DNA of 64,000 nucleotides, from contig NZ_JAQAGZ010000015.1 in NCBI RefSeq assembly GCF_027533625.1, positions 1 through 64,000 on the forward strand, in the 5' to 3' direction. Of the stretch, positions 38,354-46,297 are shown piece by piece. Made by a program: the position numbers and the translations under genes. The stretch comes from Paenibacillus gyeongsangnamensis. GTDB lineage: Bacteria > Bacillota > Bacilli > Paenibacillales > NBRC-103111. Position 1 is the first letter of the stretch, and the number at the start of each line of letters is the position of its first letter. The notes below the pieces were generated by a model, which saw nothing but the letters and a program-made list of their open reading frames with translations, was not told the origin of the DNA and did not search any database.

Positions 38354-39037
38354 TTGACTCATTCATCTATTCGTACCGTTATCGTAGAAGACGATTTTAT
38401 GATTGCCAAGATGCATGGCAAATATATTGATTCGCAGGACGGTTATCAGCTGGTTGGCATTGTCCACAACTATGAACAGGCGCTGGCTCATGTCTCCGAG
38501 TCGAAACCGGATCTCCTGCTGCTTGACGTGTATTTGCCCGATCGATCCGGGATTGAGCTCTTACGGACGATTCGCAGCAACAATTTGCCTTGCGACATTA
38601 TCCTCATCACGGCATCCAAGGAACACGAAATCGTGGAAGAAGGATTGCGACTCGGGGCTATCGATTACTTAATTAATCCCTTTGCGTTAAGCCAATTGCA
38701 AAATACGTTGAACCAATACGCCCTATTCAAAAAACGGCTGTCTTCAAGCACCCAGCTGAATCAAGAATTTTTGCACGAGCTCATGAAGCTGCGGGCGCCG
38801 AAACGATCTGCAGCCCCATCGCAAAAAGGAATCGACGAAAGAACCTTGGATCGAATAAAAAAATGTTTGGCCGACCAAACGGAGTATCTTAGTGCGGATG
38901 AAATCGCCCATCTTGCCGGGGTCGGCCTTACGACCATACGCAATTATTTGACATTCCTGGCCAAGGAAAATATCGTCGAGGAATTGCTGCAGTACGGTGC
39001 GATCGGCCGTCCGCAAAGGCTGTACCGATTGAAATAA
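38354..39037 (+). CDS. CitB/DctR-type response regulator
   Basis: A 227-residue regulator: receiver with VVEDDF-like acidic pair (VIVEDDFMIAKMH), Asp58 in LLLLDVYLPD, and a C-terminal winged/HTH domain (YLSADEIAHLAGVGLTTIRN) of the CitB group. The position that is almost always Lys in receivers (DYLIKPF) is Asn108 here (DYLINPF), which should weaken phosphorylation-dependent signalling or lock one state. TTG start 8 bp after GGAGG. It is convergent with, and may control, the SsuABC-like transporter. Confidence 0.88.
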   Translation: MTHSSIRTVIVEDDFMIAKMHGKYIDSQDGYQLVGIVHNYEQALAHVSESKPDLLLLDVYLPDRSGIELLRTIRSNNLPCDIILITASKEHEIVEEGLRLGAIDYLINPFALSQLQNTLNQYALFKKRLSSSTQLNQEFLHELMKLRAPKRSAAPSQKGIDERTLDRIKKCLADQTEYLSADEIAHLAGVGLTTIRNYLTFLAKENIVEELLQYGAIGRPQRLYRLK

Positions 39038-39069
39038 AGACGTACCCCGCAGGAGCGGAGTACGTCTTT
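39036..39069. terminator. Bidirectional terminator
   Basis: AAAGACGTAC...GTACGTCTTT with an inner CCGC/GCGG extension forms a long stem between the convergent response-regulator and binding-protein genes. It overlaps the last bases of the regulator stop codon. Confidence 0.8.
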
Positions 39070-39075
39070 GCCGGT

Positions 39076-40188
39076 TTATTTGACGGATTGCAGAGCCTTG
39101 TCGACAAATTCGGTCGTATACGTATCGTTCAGATTGATTTTGGCATCTTTCAGCTTGGGATTGAACGTGCTTAACACTTCCATTACTTTTTGAGGGCCGT
39201 CGGCCGGCATTTTACCGTCTGCCGTAAACATAGGCAAGGTCTCCTTAAGCGCCGTCAGATACAGCGCCTTATCTCCCGCATAATATTCGGGAGGCAGCTT
39301 ATCGGCAATTTCATCAGGGGAATGCGTACTCATCCATTTCAAAGTTTTCACAAGAGCATTGGCTAAATGCTGTACGACTTCAGGATATGATTTAACGTAG
39401 GAGTTTTGCATATAAAGGCTGGTGGACGGATAATTCCCGCCGATGGCTTGCAGCGTTCCTTCCTTGGTATTCATGTCCACGAGAACGGAAGCGATATTTT
39501 TATCCTTCAAGAGGGAAACCGTAGGCTCCGTGGTGACGGCCAAGTCCACTTTGCCCTGCTGCATCGCCGCGATTAAGGTTTGGCCCGCACCTACGGGCAG
39601 CGGCGTATAATCCTTGGTCGTGTTCCCGCCCTTCGTAACCAGGTAGTTCGCAAGGAAATTCGTCGAGGAGCCAAGTCCGGTAACCCCGATCGTATGGCCT
39701 TTTAAGTCGGCCAACGTTTTGATTTTATCCTTTAAGGTGTTGGCTACCATGAGGCGTTCCCCCGGGATCCCCGCCATTTGCACGACGGATTCAAGAGCCT
39801 TGCCTTTGGATTGCATATCGATCGTATGGTCGTAAAATCCGCCTACGCCTTGGACCTCGCCGGCGATTAACGCTTCTTCGGCGGATTGGCCGGCGCCTTC
39901 ATTCATCAATTCTACGGTCAGACCTTCATCCTTGAAAAATCCAAGCTTCTCCGTCAGCATATAAGGGGAGTAAATGATCTTCTCCAAACCTCCAACCATG
40001 ATCGTAACTTTAGGCAGCGGCTTCGCCGGAGCTTTAGCCGTGTCCGAAGCGGGGCTTGGGCTTGAGCTTGAGCTTGGCGCATCCGCTTTGGGCGCTTGCG
40101 TCGAAGCCGTCGGTCCGCAGCCTGCAACAAGCGTAGCTAATAGGGCTGCGCAGGAAACGCCTAAACTAAGTTTACCGTTCATTTTCAA
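39076..40188 (-). CDS. SsuA/TauA/NMT1-type ABC substrate-binding lipoprotein
   Basis: A 370-residue lipoprotein (lipobox LVAGC near residue 24, then a Ser/Pro/Ala-rich linker). The mature part starts KVTIMVGGLEKIIYSPYMLT and contains LAKKLGFF-like (LTEKLGFFKDEGLTVELMN) and DLKGHTIGVTGLGSSTNFL, typical of NitT/TauT-family binding proteins. Substrate could be a sulfonate, pyrimidine precursor or similar small anion; not decidable here. Third gene of an ATPase-permease-binding protein operon. TTG start at 40188 follows GGGGGA by 7 bp; ATG at 40182 is an alternative. Confidence 0.88.
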   Translation of the reverse strand: MKMNGKLSLGVSCAALLATLVAGCGPTASTQAPKADAPSSSSSPSPASDTAKAPAKPLPKVTIMVGGLEKIIYSPYMLTEKLGFFKDEGLTVELMNEGAGQSAEEALIAGEVQGVGGFYDHTIDMQSKGKALESVVQMAGIPGERLMVANTLKDKIKTLADLKGHTIGVTGLGSSTNFLANYLVTKGGNTTKDYTPLPVGAGQTLIAAMQQGKVDLAVTTEPTVSLLKDKNIASVLVDMNTKEGTLQAIGGNYPSTSLYMQNSYVKSYPEVVQHLANALVKTLKWMSTHSPDEIADKLPPEYYAGDKALYLTALKETLPMFTADGKMPADGPQKVMEVLSTFNPKLKDAKINLNDTYTTEFVDKALQSVK

Positions 40189-40254
40189 TGGAATGTCCCC
40201 CTTAAGGTTTAGTTATTATCATGATTGGCGGCCGGGCCGCCAAATGATAAACCG

Positions 40255-41109
40255 TTATTGCCGGGTATGGCGCCAAGCGACAAACCGCTTCTCCAGCTTG
40301 GTAACCGCCCAGTTGGCGGCCAAAGCGGTAACCGACAACAGTACCATGCCGGCAAAAACCCCCGTCGTATCAAAGGCACCTTGCGCTTGGGCGATGAGAA
40401 AGCCAAGACCTTTCGTAGAGCCTATAAATTCTCCTACGACGGCGCCGACCAAGGCGAAGCCGAAGCTGGAATGCAGGCTGGACAAAATCCAGGTTAACGC
40501 CGAAGGAAGGATGACGTGCTGGGCCAGCTGTCTTTTGCTCGCTCCCAGCAATCGGGCGTTATTCAGCAGATTCCGGTCCACTTCCCTTACCCCTTGAAAA
40601 GCGTTGAAGAAAACGATGAAAAAGGTAAGCGTAACGCCAAGGGCTATCTTCGAGGGCATTCCCAGACCGAACCAAATGATGAAAATCGGTGCCAGCACCA
40701 CCCTGGGAAGAGCATTCAATACTTGAATATAAGGCCCGAACACGACGGAAAGAATATCGCTTCGGCCTAAGGCATAACCGGCGACGACCCCGAGAACGAC
40801 TCCCATGAGAAAGGCAATGACCGTTTCCTCGAAGGAGACGACAAAATGGATATACAGCGGACCTTGGGTTGTGCCGTTGGCAAACCAATCCACGATATGA
40901 GCGAGGATGGCGCTCGGGCTTGAAAAAAAGAACGGGTCGATGATTTTTCGGCTCGACAGGATCTCCCAAGAACCGAATATGGCGATAAAAACGATGATTT
41001 GCAAAAAGAGATTGCGGGCTCTCATCTTCAGTGCTTTGGATCTGAGCTCTTGTTTCCGTGCCTGGATTTCCGCCTGGGAATTACTATTTGTTGCGTGCAG
41101 CGTCTGCAT
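40255..41109 (-). CDS. SsuC/TauC-type ABC transporter permease
   Basis: A 284-residue permease with six membrane helices. Family landmarks: an N-terminal ILSSRKIIDPFFFSSPSAIL segment, VVLAPIFIIWFGLGMPSKIA, the EAA-like loop NARLLGASKRQLAQHVILPS near residue 190, and GLGFLIAQAQGAFDTTGVFA. Its first 26 bp overlap the ATPase gene. It forms the channel for the NitT/TauT-family importer with its neighbours. Confidence 0.92.
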   Translation of the reverse strand: MQTLHATNSNSQAEIQARKQELRSKALKMRARNLFLQIIVFIAIFGSWEILSSRKIIDPFFFSSPSAILAHIVDWFANGTTQGPLYIHFVVSFEETVIAFLMGVVLGVVAGYALGRSDILSVVFGPYIQVLNALPRVVLAPIFIIWFGLGMPSKIALGVTLTFFIVFFNAFQGVREVDRNLLNNARLLGASKRQLAQHVILPSALTWILSSLHSSFGFALVGAVVGEFIGSTKGLGFLIAQAQGAFDTTGVFAGMVLLSVTALAANWAVTKLEKRFVAWRHTRQ

Positions 41110-41932
41110 AACTGATCATCACCTCGTCGCGCAAGTCATTCCAGATTTGTTCATGCAGCTTCATAAAAGCGGGATCAAAGCGTACCTCGGCCACGTTGCG
41201 CGGCCTCGGCAGATGGATCTTGTAGTCTCCTTTGACGGTAGCCGCCGGCCCCGCGCTAAGTACGATCACCCGATCGCTGAGCGCAATCGCTTCCTCCAAA
41301 TCGTGAGTGATGAAGATAACGGAAGCGGAGGTTTCCTCCCAAATTTTTAAAAGCTCGTTCTCCATTAAATGCCGGGTATGCACGTCAAGCGCTGAAAACG
41401 ATTCGTCCATAAGCAATATTTCCGGTTGTACGATAAGGGTCTGCGCGAGCGCGACGCGTTTTCTCATCCCGCCCGATAACTGATGGGGATAATGACCTTC
41501 AAAACCTTTAAGCCCAACGATCTCGATCCATCTGCTCGCTTCCGCATAAGCCTCCCGCTTGTCTTTCCCTCTTAAACGCAAACCTAAGGACACGTTGTCG
41601 ATGACGGTTTTCCAAGGGAAAGCGTTCTCGGTTTGAAATACACAGGCGGCCAATGGATTGATGCCTTGGAGCGTTTCGCCGCGAATCCGCACCATGCCTT
41701 GGGTCGGAGGCTCGAATCCAGCGATTAAGCTTAAAGTCGTCGATTTTCCGCACCCCGTTGGTCCTACGATCGAAACAAATTCGCCTTTGGCCACCGCCAA
41801 ATGGATATTTCGGAGCACCGAATGAACTTCCCCGGACGGTTTTAAGAAATCTTTGCAGACTCCCGATAGTTCAATCATGGGCTGTGAAATCACCTTGGCT
41901 TCGTAACGGACAGAGTCCTTAGCTTTATTCAT
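41084..41932 (-). CDS. SsuB/TauB-type ABC transporter ATP-binding protein
   Basis: A 282-residue ATPase with Walker A GPTGCGKST, Q-loop FQTENAFPWKTV, signature LSGGMRKRV, Walker B ILLMDESFSALD and H-loop FITHDLEEA. The Glu after the Walker B Asp is present (MDES), where most members have DEP. First gene of the operon; ATG after AGGAGG. It powers uptake through the permease at 40255. Confidence 0.93.
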   Translation of the reverse strand: MNKAKDSVRYEAKVISQPMIELSGVCKDFLKPSGEVHSVLRNIHLAVAKGEFVSIVGPTGCGKSTTLSLIAGFEPPTQGMVRIRGETLQGINPLAACVFQTENAFPWKTVIDNVSLGLRLRGKDKREAYAEASRWIEIVGLKGFEGHYPHQLSGGMRKRVALAQTLIVQPEILLMDESFSALDVHTRHLMENELLKIWEETSASVIFITHDLEEAIALSDRVIVLSAGPAATVKGDYKIHLPRPRNVAEVRFDPAFMKLHEQIWNDLRDEVMISYADAARNK

Positions 41933-41950
41933 CCTGGAGGGCCTCCTAGT

Positions 41951-41970
41951 AATTGTTAGCGGTTACAATT
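41951..41970. promoter_or_regulatory. Dyad upstream of the SsuB-type operon
   Basis: AATTGT-N8-ACAATT is a perfect 6-bp inverted repeat in the 244-bp divergent region between the ATPase gene (minus) and rpoN (plus), 19 bp upstream of the ATPase start codon. It might be an operator; no regulator can be assigned. Confidence 0.35.
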
Positions 41971-42176
41971 CTGAATATAGATGATATTTTACATTCCGTA
42001 TATATTGTGCCGTTAAGCTCTTTTTTTTGTATTAAAATCACTTTCCTCAATAAAATCGGCGGACGCTTATACGCAGAAATGGGGATCCGTCGTCTATTTT
42101 GCGTATCCATAAATTCCTTCCTTACTTGCTCTTGAATACATATATATAAGCAAAAGCGAAAAAAGGGGGGATATGC

Positions 42177-43499
42177 ATGCGCCCAGGATACGGATTATTC
42201 CAGCAGCAAGCTGCAAAGCTGCGTTTGACGCCGCAATTGCGGCAAGCGATCAAGCTCCTTCAGCTCTCGACGCCGAAACTATTGGAGGTTGTCCGGCAGG
42301 AGCTGGAGGCGAACCCGGTATTGGAATACGCCGATAACGAATGGGATGCATATAGCGCTTATCGCATATCGGATCGCGGCATGGGCCGGAACCAAGACTA
42401 TGACCCGCTGCATCGAGCCGCATGGAACGATATTTCCCTGGAAATGCATTTAAAGGAGCAATTGGGCTATATAAGAGAGATTTCCCCTACGATACGCAGA
42501 ATGGTCGTGTTTATGATCGGCTGTCTGGACGACAACGGATATCTCGGACTCTCCTTGAACGACATTGCGGAAGCGCTGCAGGCGGAACCGGATGAAGCGG
42601 AGCTGGCGCTAAGCATTCTGCAGAGCTTTGAACCGGCCGGCGTGGGAGCGAGGAATTTAAGGGAATGCCTGCTTCTTCAGGTCAAGTCCTTATCGGAATG
42701 CTTCCCTCTGGTATCCTTATTAATTCGCAATCATCTTCAGGAGGTCGCCGATTATCGCGTTCATGCATTGTCGGTTAGCTTGAAGGCATCTACCCAAGAA
42801 ATCAGGGCTGCGATCGAGCTGATCAAGGGATTGAATCCGAGGCCCGGCGCAGCATTTCATAAAGGGGAAGTCCGCTATATTATTCCGGACGTCAGGATCG
42901 AACGGACGGGCGAACGGTTCAGTGTGTCGATTCCCGGCGCCGCATCGCCCCGGCTTTCGGTGAATGCCCGCTATGAACGAATGGTGAAGGAGAGCCGGGA
43001 GCCTGACGAGGCCCGAACGTTTCTTTACGATAAATTGAAATCGGCAAGATTCTTCATGAAGTGCCTGGAACAACGACGATGGACGATCATCCGCGTTGTT
43101 CAAGCTATCGCCGAGGAACAGAGCGAGTTTTTCGCGAAAGGGCCTTCCTGTCTGAAACCGATGACCTTGAAGCGCATTGCCGACCGTTTGAATGTGCATG
43201 AGTCGACGGTCAGCCGGGCCACGTCCGGCAAATATGCAGAGACGCCTTGGGGGATCTTCGAGCTGAAGGCCTTCTTTCCGATAGGGCTGCAGACGGACCT
43301 TGGAGACCAGGCGTCCCCGGAACGCGTAAAAGCGAAAATAAAGGAATGGGTCCTTGGGGAAAACCGCGAAAAGCCCTACTCTGATCATAAGCTGGCTGAG
43401 CTTATGAGGCGGGAGGGCATTCACATCTCCCGCCGGACGGTAACCAAATACCGGGAGGAGCTTGGCATTGCTTCTTCGGTGAGAAGGAAGCGAATATAG
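42177..43499 (+). CDS. rpoN: RNA polymerase sigma-54 factor (SigL/RpoN)
   Basis: A 440-residue sigma-54. The N-terminal glutamine/leucine-rich activator region I is present (KLRLTPQLRQAIKLLQLSTP). The core-binding region lies about 60-270. The HTH (MTLKRIADRLNVHESTVSRA) is near residue 325, and the RpoN box ISRRTVTKYREELGIASS lies at the C-terminus. All parts are intact. It reads -24/-12 promoters only with an AAA+ enhancer-binding protein. Two such promoters occur about 1 kb downstream in the lysine cluster, an informative linkage. ATG 42177 follows GGGGGG by 6 bp; ATG at 42173 is out of frame. The neighbouring acetyltransferase gene is convergent, with only 2 bp between the stops. Confidence 0.96.
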   Translation: MRPGYGLFQQQAAKLRLTPQLRQAIKLLQLSTPKLLEVVRQELEANPVLEYADNEWDAYSAYRISDRGMGRNQDYDPLHRAAWNDISLEMHLKEQLGYIREISPTIRRMVVFMIGCLDDNGYLGLSLNDIAEALQAEPDEAELALSILQSFEPAGVGARNLRECLLLQVKSLSECFPLVSLLIRNHLQEVADYRVHALSVSLKASTQEIRAAIELIKGLNPRPGAAFHKGEVRYIIPDVRIERTGERFSVSIPGAASPRLSVNARYERMVKESREPDEARTFLYDKLKSARFFMKCLEQRRWTIIRVVQAIAEEQSEFFAKGPSCLKPMTLKRIADRLNVHESTVSRATSGKYAETPWGIFELKAFFPIGLQTDLGDQASPERVKAKIKEWVLGENREKPYSDHKLAELMRREGIHISRRTVTKYREELGIASSVRRKRI

Positions 43500-43501
43500 A
43501 T

Positions 43502-44380
43502 TTAAGGAAGGGGTTCCTCTTTCCGCTTCAGCGCTTTGACCCACAAATTCATATCCTCGAATTTATCGTAAATATCGCAATTTTTCGTCAGTCTGCCGCA
43601 ATAACGGTACCCAAGCTGGAAGAACACCGCGTTCATGCCGAAAGAAAGGGCTCTGGACAACGAATAAGCGCAAGTGATATTTCGCCCGGTTAATTCCTCT
43701 TCCAAGGCATGCATCAACAGCCTCATAATCCCCTGATTCCGATAGGCGGGGAGCGTGGCGCAATCGGTCATTTCCACATTGCGGTAGACCGTATTGATCT
43801 CCGCGGAGGCGGCGCTGATCAGTTGGTCCGCCGATTCCACAAGGTAATACACCGTTCCCTCCCGCATGGTTTGTTCGACGTATAGGGGATCATTCATCGG
43901 GGTCGGATACGTTTGGAAGATTTGACCGTATAAAGCGGCGAGCCGCCCGGCATCCTCCGTTCGGGCGATGCGCATCGTACAGTTCCCGGGCACCGCGGGA
44001 CGGTCCGGCTTGAGCGGGAGAGCCAGCACCTGCTCTAGTATCCGATCCTCCTCCAACCAATAATCGCTCGTCCGGCGCTCCAGGTCATAATAGAAAGCCA
44101 TGCAGTAAGCGTCGCGGCCGCGGAAATAGCCTTTATAAATCCCCTCGAGCATGCCGCCTTTCGATAAAAAGGTTTGCCAATCCTCCTCCCGCGATTTAAT
44201 GAATACTTTGGTTAACGATTCGGCTCGGGCGATTTCGGCTGTCCGCTTGCAGACGGAATCGACGTTCCCCCAATAGTCGTCTACCCTGAGCCTTTTGTTA
44301 AAAAAATCAAGGCAATAGGTAATCTTATGGTCGCTGTTATTCTCAACTTGATTCGTATAGTACGGCAGATCCCCCGGCAT
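43502..44380 (-). CDS. ablB: Beta-lysine N6-acetyltransferase (AblB/YodP)
   Basis: A 292-residue protein with an AblB-type N-terminal half (KVFIKSREEDWQTFLSKGGM; LEGIYKGYFRGRDAYCMAFY) and a C-terminal GNAT domain. The acetyl-CoA site is MTDCATLPAYRNQGIMRLLM near residue 225. AblB acetylates the epsilon-amino group of beta-lysine, made by lysine 2,3-aminomutase (KamA/AblA), either for osmoprotection or as step two of lysine breakdown. In Bacillus subtilis yodP sits next to kamA and yodTSRQ; here it is turned around and divergent from yokU-yodTSRQ, and kamA is absent. It is preceded by its own -24/-12 promoter. ATG after AAAAGGAGG. Confidence 0.88.
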   Translation of the reverse strand: MPGDLPYYTNQVENNSDHKITYCLDFFNKRLRVDDYWGNVDSVCKRTAEIARAESLTKVFIKSREEDWQTFLSKGGMLEGIYKGYFRGRDAYCMAFYYDLERRTSDYWLEEDRILEQVLALPLKPDRPAVPGNCTMRIARTEDAGRLAALYGQIFQTYPTPMNDPLYVEQTMREGTVYYLVESADQLISAASAEINTVYRNVEMTDCATLPAYRNQGIMRLLMHALEEELTGRNITCAYSLSRALSFGMNAVFFQLGYRYCGRLTKNCDIYDKFEDMNLWVKALKRKEEPLP

Positions 44381-44420
44381 CCGGCTTCCTCCTTTTCAGT
44401 AACGGTTCTATTCCAATGCT

Positions 44421-44436
44421 CGCAAGAACGGTGCCA
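44421..44436 (-). promoter_or_regulatory. Sigma-54 (-24/-12) promoter of ablB
   Basis: Read on the minus strand: TGGCACCGTTCTTGCG, i.e. TGGCAC at -24 and TTGC at -12 with the canonical spacing (TGGCACN-N4-TTGC). It lies 41 bp upstream of the ablB start codon. Confidence 0.85.
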
Positions 44437-44493
44437 GTTTCTACATGGCGGTATGGTGTACGTTACGGAGGGAACTGCCGTAACCGTTCTGAT

Positions 44494-44533
44494 TTTTGCA
44501 GCAAAACGATGCGCATCTGCAAAATATTTTGCA
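44494..44533. promoter_or_regulatory. Shared palindromic activator-binding region (candidate UAS)
   Basis: TTTTGCAGCAAAA (44494-44506, odd palindrome), GATGCGCATC (44508-44517, perfect palindrome) and TGCAAAATATTTTGCA (44518-44533, perfect 16-bp palindrome) abut each other. The half-site GCAAAA/TTTTGC occurs four times. The block sits midway between two outward sigma-54 promoters, 45-84 bp from one and 58-97 bp from the other, where a sigma-54 enhancer-binding protein would bind. A further dyad GTTACGG/CCGTAAC lies at 44462-44485. Confidence 0.7.
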
Positions 44534-44577
44534 GCCTGAAGAGCGGCGGAAGCCTGCATTTCCGGCGAACGAAAAGC

Positions 44578-44593
44578 TGGCATCCATTTTGCA
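44578..44593 (+). promoter_or_regulatory. Sigma-54 (-24/-12) promoter of the yokU-yodTSRQ operon
   Basis: TGGCATCCATTTTGCA: TGGCA at -24 and TTGCA at -12 with exact canonical spacing. It lies 57 bp upstream of the yokU start codon and faces away from the ablB promoter. Confidence 0.85.
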
Positions 44594-44650
44594 TCGTAAG
44601 GATGCAGCCGCGGCTATGATCTATATCCCTATGAAGGAGGACGGACGCAT

Positions 44651-44914
44651 ATGAATTGTGTATGGTGCGATTCGGAGGAGGTTCGGGAAAGCGTGAAGGA
44701 TTGCTACTGGATCATGCCGGACGGCAAATCGGCGGTGAAGCTGTTGGAAATCCCGGCGATCGAGTGTCCGAACTGCCTCACCTACGTTACTGAAGGCATG
44801 TCGCAGCAAATCGAAGAGGCGCTGTATTGGCATGACGTGTCCGCGCTTGGAACGGAGTTTCGGTATGAAGAGCTGATGAAAGCTCCTCGGATCAAGAACA
44901 TCTTTCTGAAATAG
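44651..44914 (+). CDS. yokU: YokU-family zinc-finger protein
   Basis: An 87-residue protein with two CxxC knuckles (CVWC near residue 3; CPNC near residue 39), like the N-terminal domain of MqsA antitoxins. It contains KLLEIPAIECPNCLTYVTEG. YokU-like genes commonly lie beside lysine 2,3-aminomutase genes in Bacilli. The biochemical role is unknown; a metal-binding regulator or chaperone for the pathway is possible. First gene of the sigma-54-driven operon. ATG follows AAGGAGG with a longish 11-bp spacer. Confidence 0.85.
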   Translation: MNCVWCDSEEVRESVKDCYWIMPDGKSAVKLLEIPAIECPNCLTYVTEGMSQQIEEALYWHDVSALGTEFRYEELMKAPRIKNIFLK

Positions 44915-44944
44915 GCTTTTGATGCGGATCGGCGGGGGTGCTTT

Positions 44945-46297
44945 ATGAAGCGTGAGCATTTGATCAAACCGGTATTGGATCGCCACTATCCCACGATTGA
45001 ATATGGAAAAGGCGTGTTTTTGTACGACGATCAAGGCAAGGCTTATTTGGATGCTTCGTCGGGGGCGGTGACGGCGGGGATCGGGCACGGGGTTCAGGAA
45101 ATCGTCGATGCGATGCTGGAGCAGGCGAACAAGGTTTCCTTCGTGTACCGTTCCCAGTTTACCAGCGAACCGGCCGAGAAGCTGGCTAAGAAGCTGAGCG
45201 ATTCGGCGCCCGGGGGCGATTACTGGGCTTTCTTCGTAAACAGCGGCTCCGAAGCAACGGAGACGGCGATGAAGATTGCCATCCAGCATTGGCAGGAGAA
45301 GGGACGCCCGGGGAAAAATAAGGTTCTTTCGCGCCGGATGAGCTATCACGGGATTACAATGGGCGCGCTGTCCATGTCGGGCCATGTGCTTCGAAGAAGG
45401 CGGTTCATTCCGTTATTGGAGGACCTTCCGGTCGCTTCGCCTCCTTATTGCTACCGCTGTCCTTTGAACAAAACGTATCCGGATTGCAGGCTCGCTTGCG
45501 CCGACGATTTGGAAACCGTCGTCAAGCGGATCGGAGCCGAGCATATCGCCGCCTTCATTGCCGAGCCGATCATTGGAGCGGCAGGCGGCGCCGTCGTACC
45601 GCCCGAAGACTACTACAAGAGGATCAAGGAGATTTGCGACCGCCATGACATCTTGTTTATCGCCGATGAGGTCATGACCGGCATTGCCCGTACGGGAGCC
45701 ATGTTCGGCATGGAGCACTTCGGCGTCGAGCCGGATCTGATGGCGCTGGGCAAAGGGATGAGCGCCGGATACACGCCCATGGCGGCTGCGCTGGTCAAGG
45801 ATCACGTAATGGAACCGATCTTAAACGGGTCCAAAAGCATCATGTCCGGCCATACGTACAGCGCGAATCCGCAATCGGCGGCGGTGTCTCTGGCGGTTCT
45901 GGATTATATCGACAGCCATCGGCTTGTCGAGTCCGCCAAGGCGAAGGGCAGCTATTTGCTGAACCGGATGCGCCGAATGGCTGAAACGATCGGGATCATC
46001 GGAGATGTACGGGGCAAAGGCCTACTTCTCGCTATAGAGCTGGTGTCCGACCGGAGCAGCAAGCTTCCTTTTCCGCCCGGGTTAGCCGTCACCTCCCGGA
46101 TCGTCGACAAAGCGTTCGACAAAGGGCTTCTCGTTTATCCGGCGGCAGGCGGCGTGGACGGAGAAGGGGATGCCGTCATCGTGGCTCCGCCGCTCACCAT
46201 TTCCGAGGAAGAAATCGACCTGCTCGTGCGGCTTCTCGAAGAAACGGTGCGGGAAGTGATGCAAGAAATCAGCGGGTCCGACGGGGGGAACATCTGA
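44945..46297 (+). CDS. yodT: Class III aminotransferase (YodT)
   Basis: A 450-residue PLP enzyme. SGSEATETAMKIA binds the PLP phosphate, IADEVMTGIARTG has the PLP-N1 Asp, and Lys270 in MALGKGMSAGY forms the Schiff base. An unusual cysteine set (CYRCPLNKTYPDCRLAC) lies near residue 170. The YodT role proposed in Bacillus is removal of the beta-amino group of N6-acetyl-beta-lysine to give 3-oxo-6-acetamidohexanoate. The order yodT-S-R-Q is the same as in Bacillus. The stop overlaps the next start (TGATG). ATG after GCGGGGGTGC. Confidence 0.85.
   Translation: MKREHLIKPVLDRHYPTIEYGKGVFLYDDQGKAYLDASSGAVTAGIGHGVQEIVDAMLEQANKVSFVYRSQFTSEPAEKLAKKLSDSAPGGDYWAFFVNSGSEATETAMKIAIQHWQEKGRPGKNKVLSRRMSYHGITMGALSMSGHVLRRRRFIPLLEDLPVASPPYCYRCPLNKTYPDCRLACADDLETVVKRIGAEHIAAFIAEPIIGAAGGAVVPPEDYYKRIKEICDRHDILFIADEVMTGIARTGAMFGMEHFGVEPDLMALGKGMSAGYTPMAAALVKDHVMEPILNGSKSIMSGHTYSANPQSAAVSLAVLDYIDSHRLVESAKAKGSYLLNRMRRMAETIGIIGDVRGKGLLLAIELVSDRSSKLPFPPGLAVTSRIVDKAFDKGLLVYPAAGGVDGEGDAVIVAPPLTISEEEIDLLVRLLEETVREVMQEISGSDGGNI

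Noticed and set aside
42720..43544. Long minus-strand frame opposite rpoN
   Set aside because: It is a shadow of the GC-rich rpoN gene; the plus-strand protein has all sigma-54 regions.
45465..45520. Cysteines in YodT as evidence of an iron-sulphur or radical-SAM enzyme (KamA substitute)
   Set aside because: They lie in an otherwise typical class III aminotransferase with PLP Lys and phosphate loop; there is no CxxxCxxC SAM motif.
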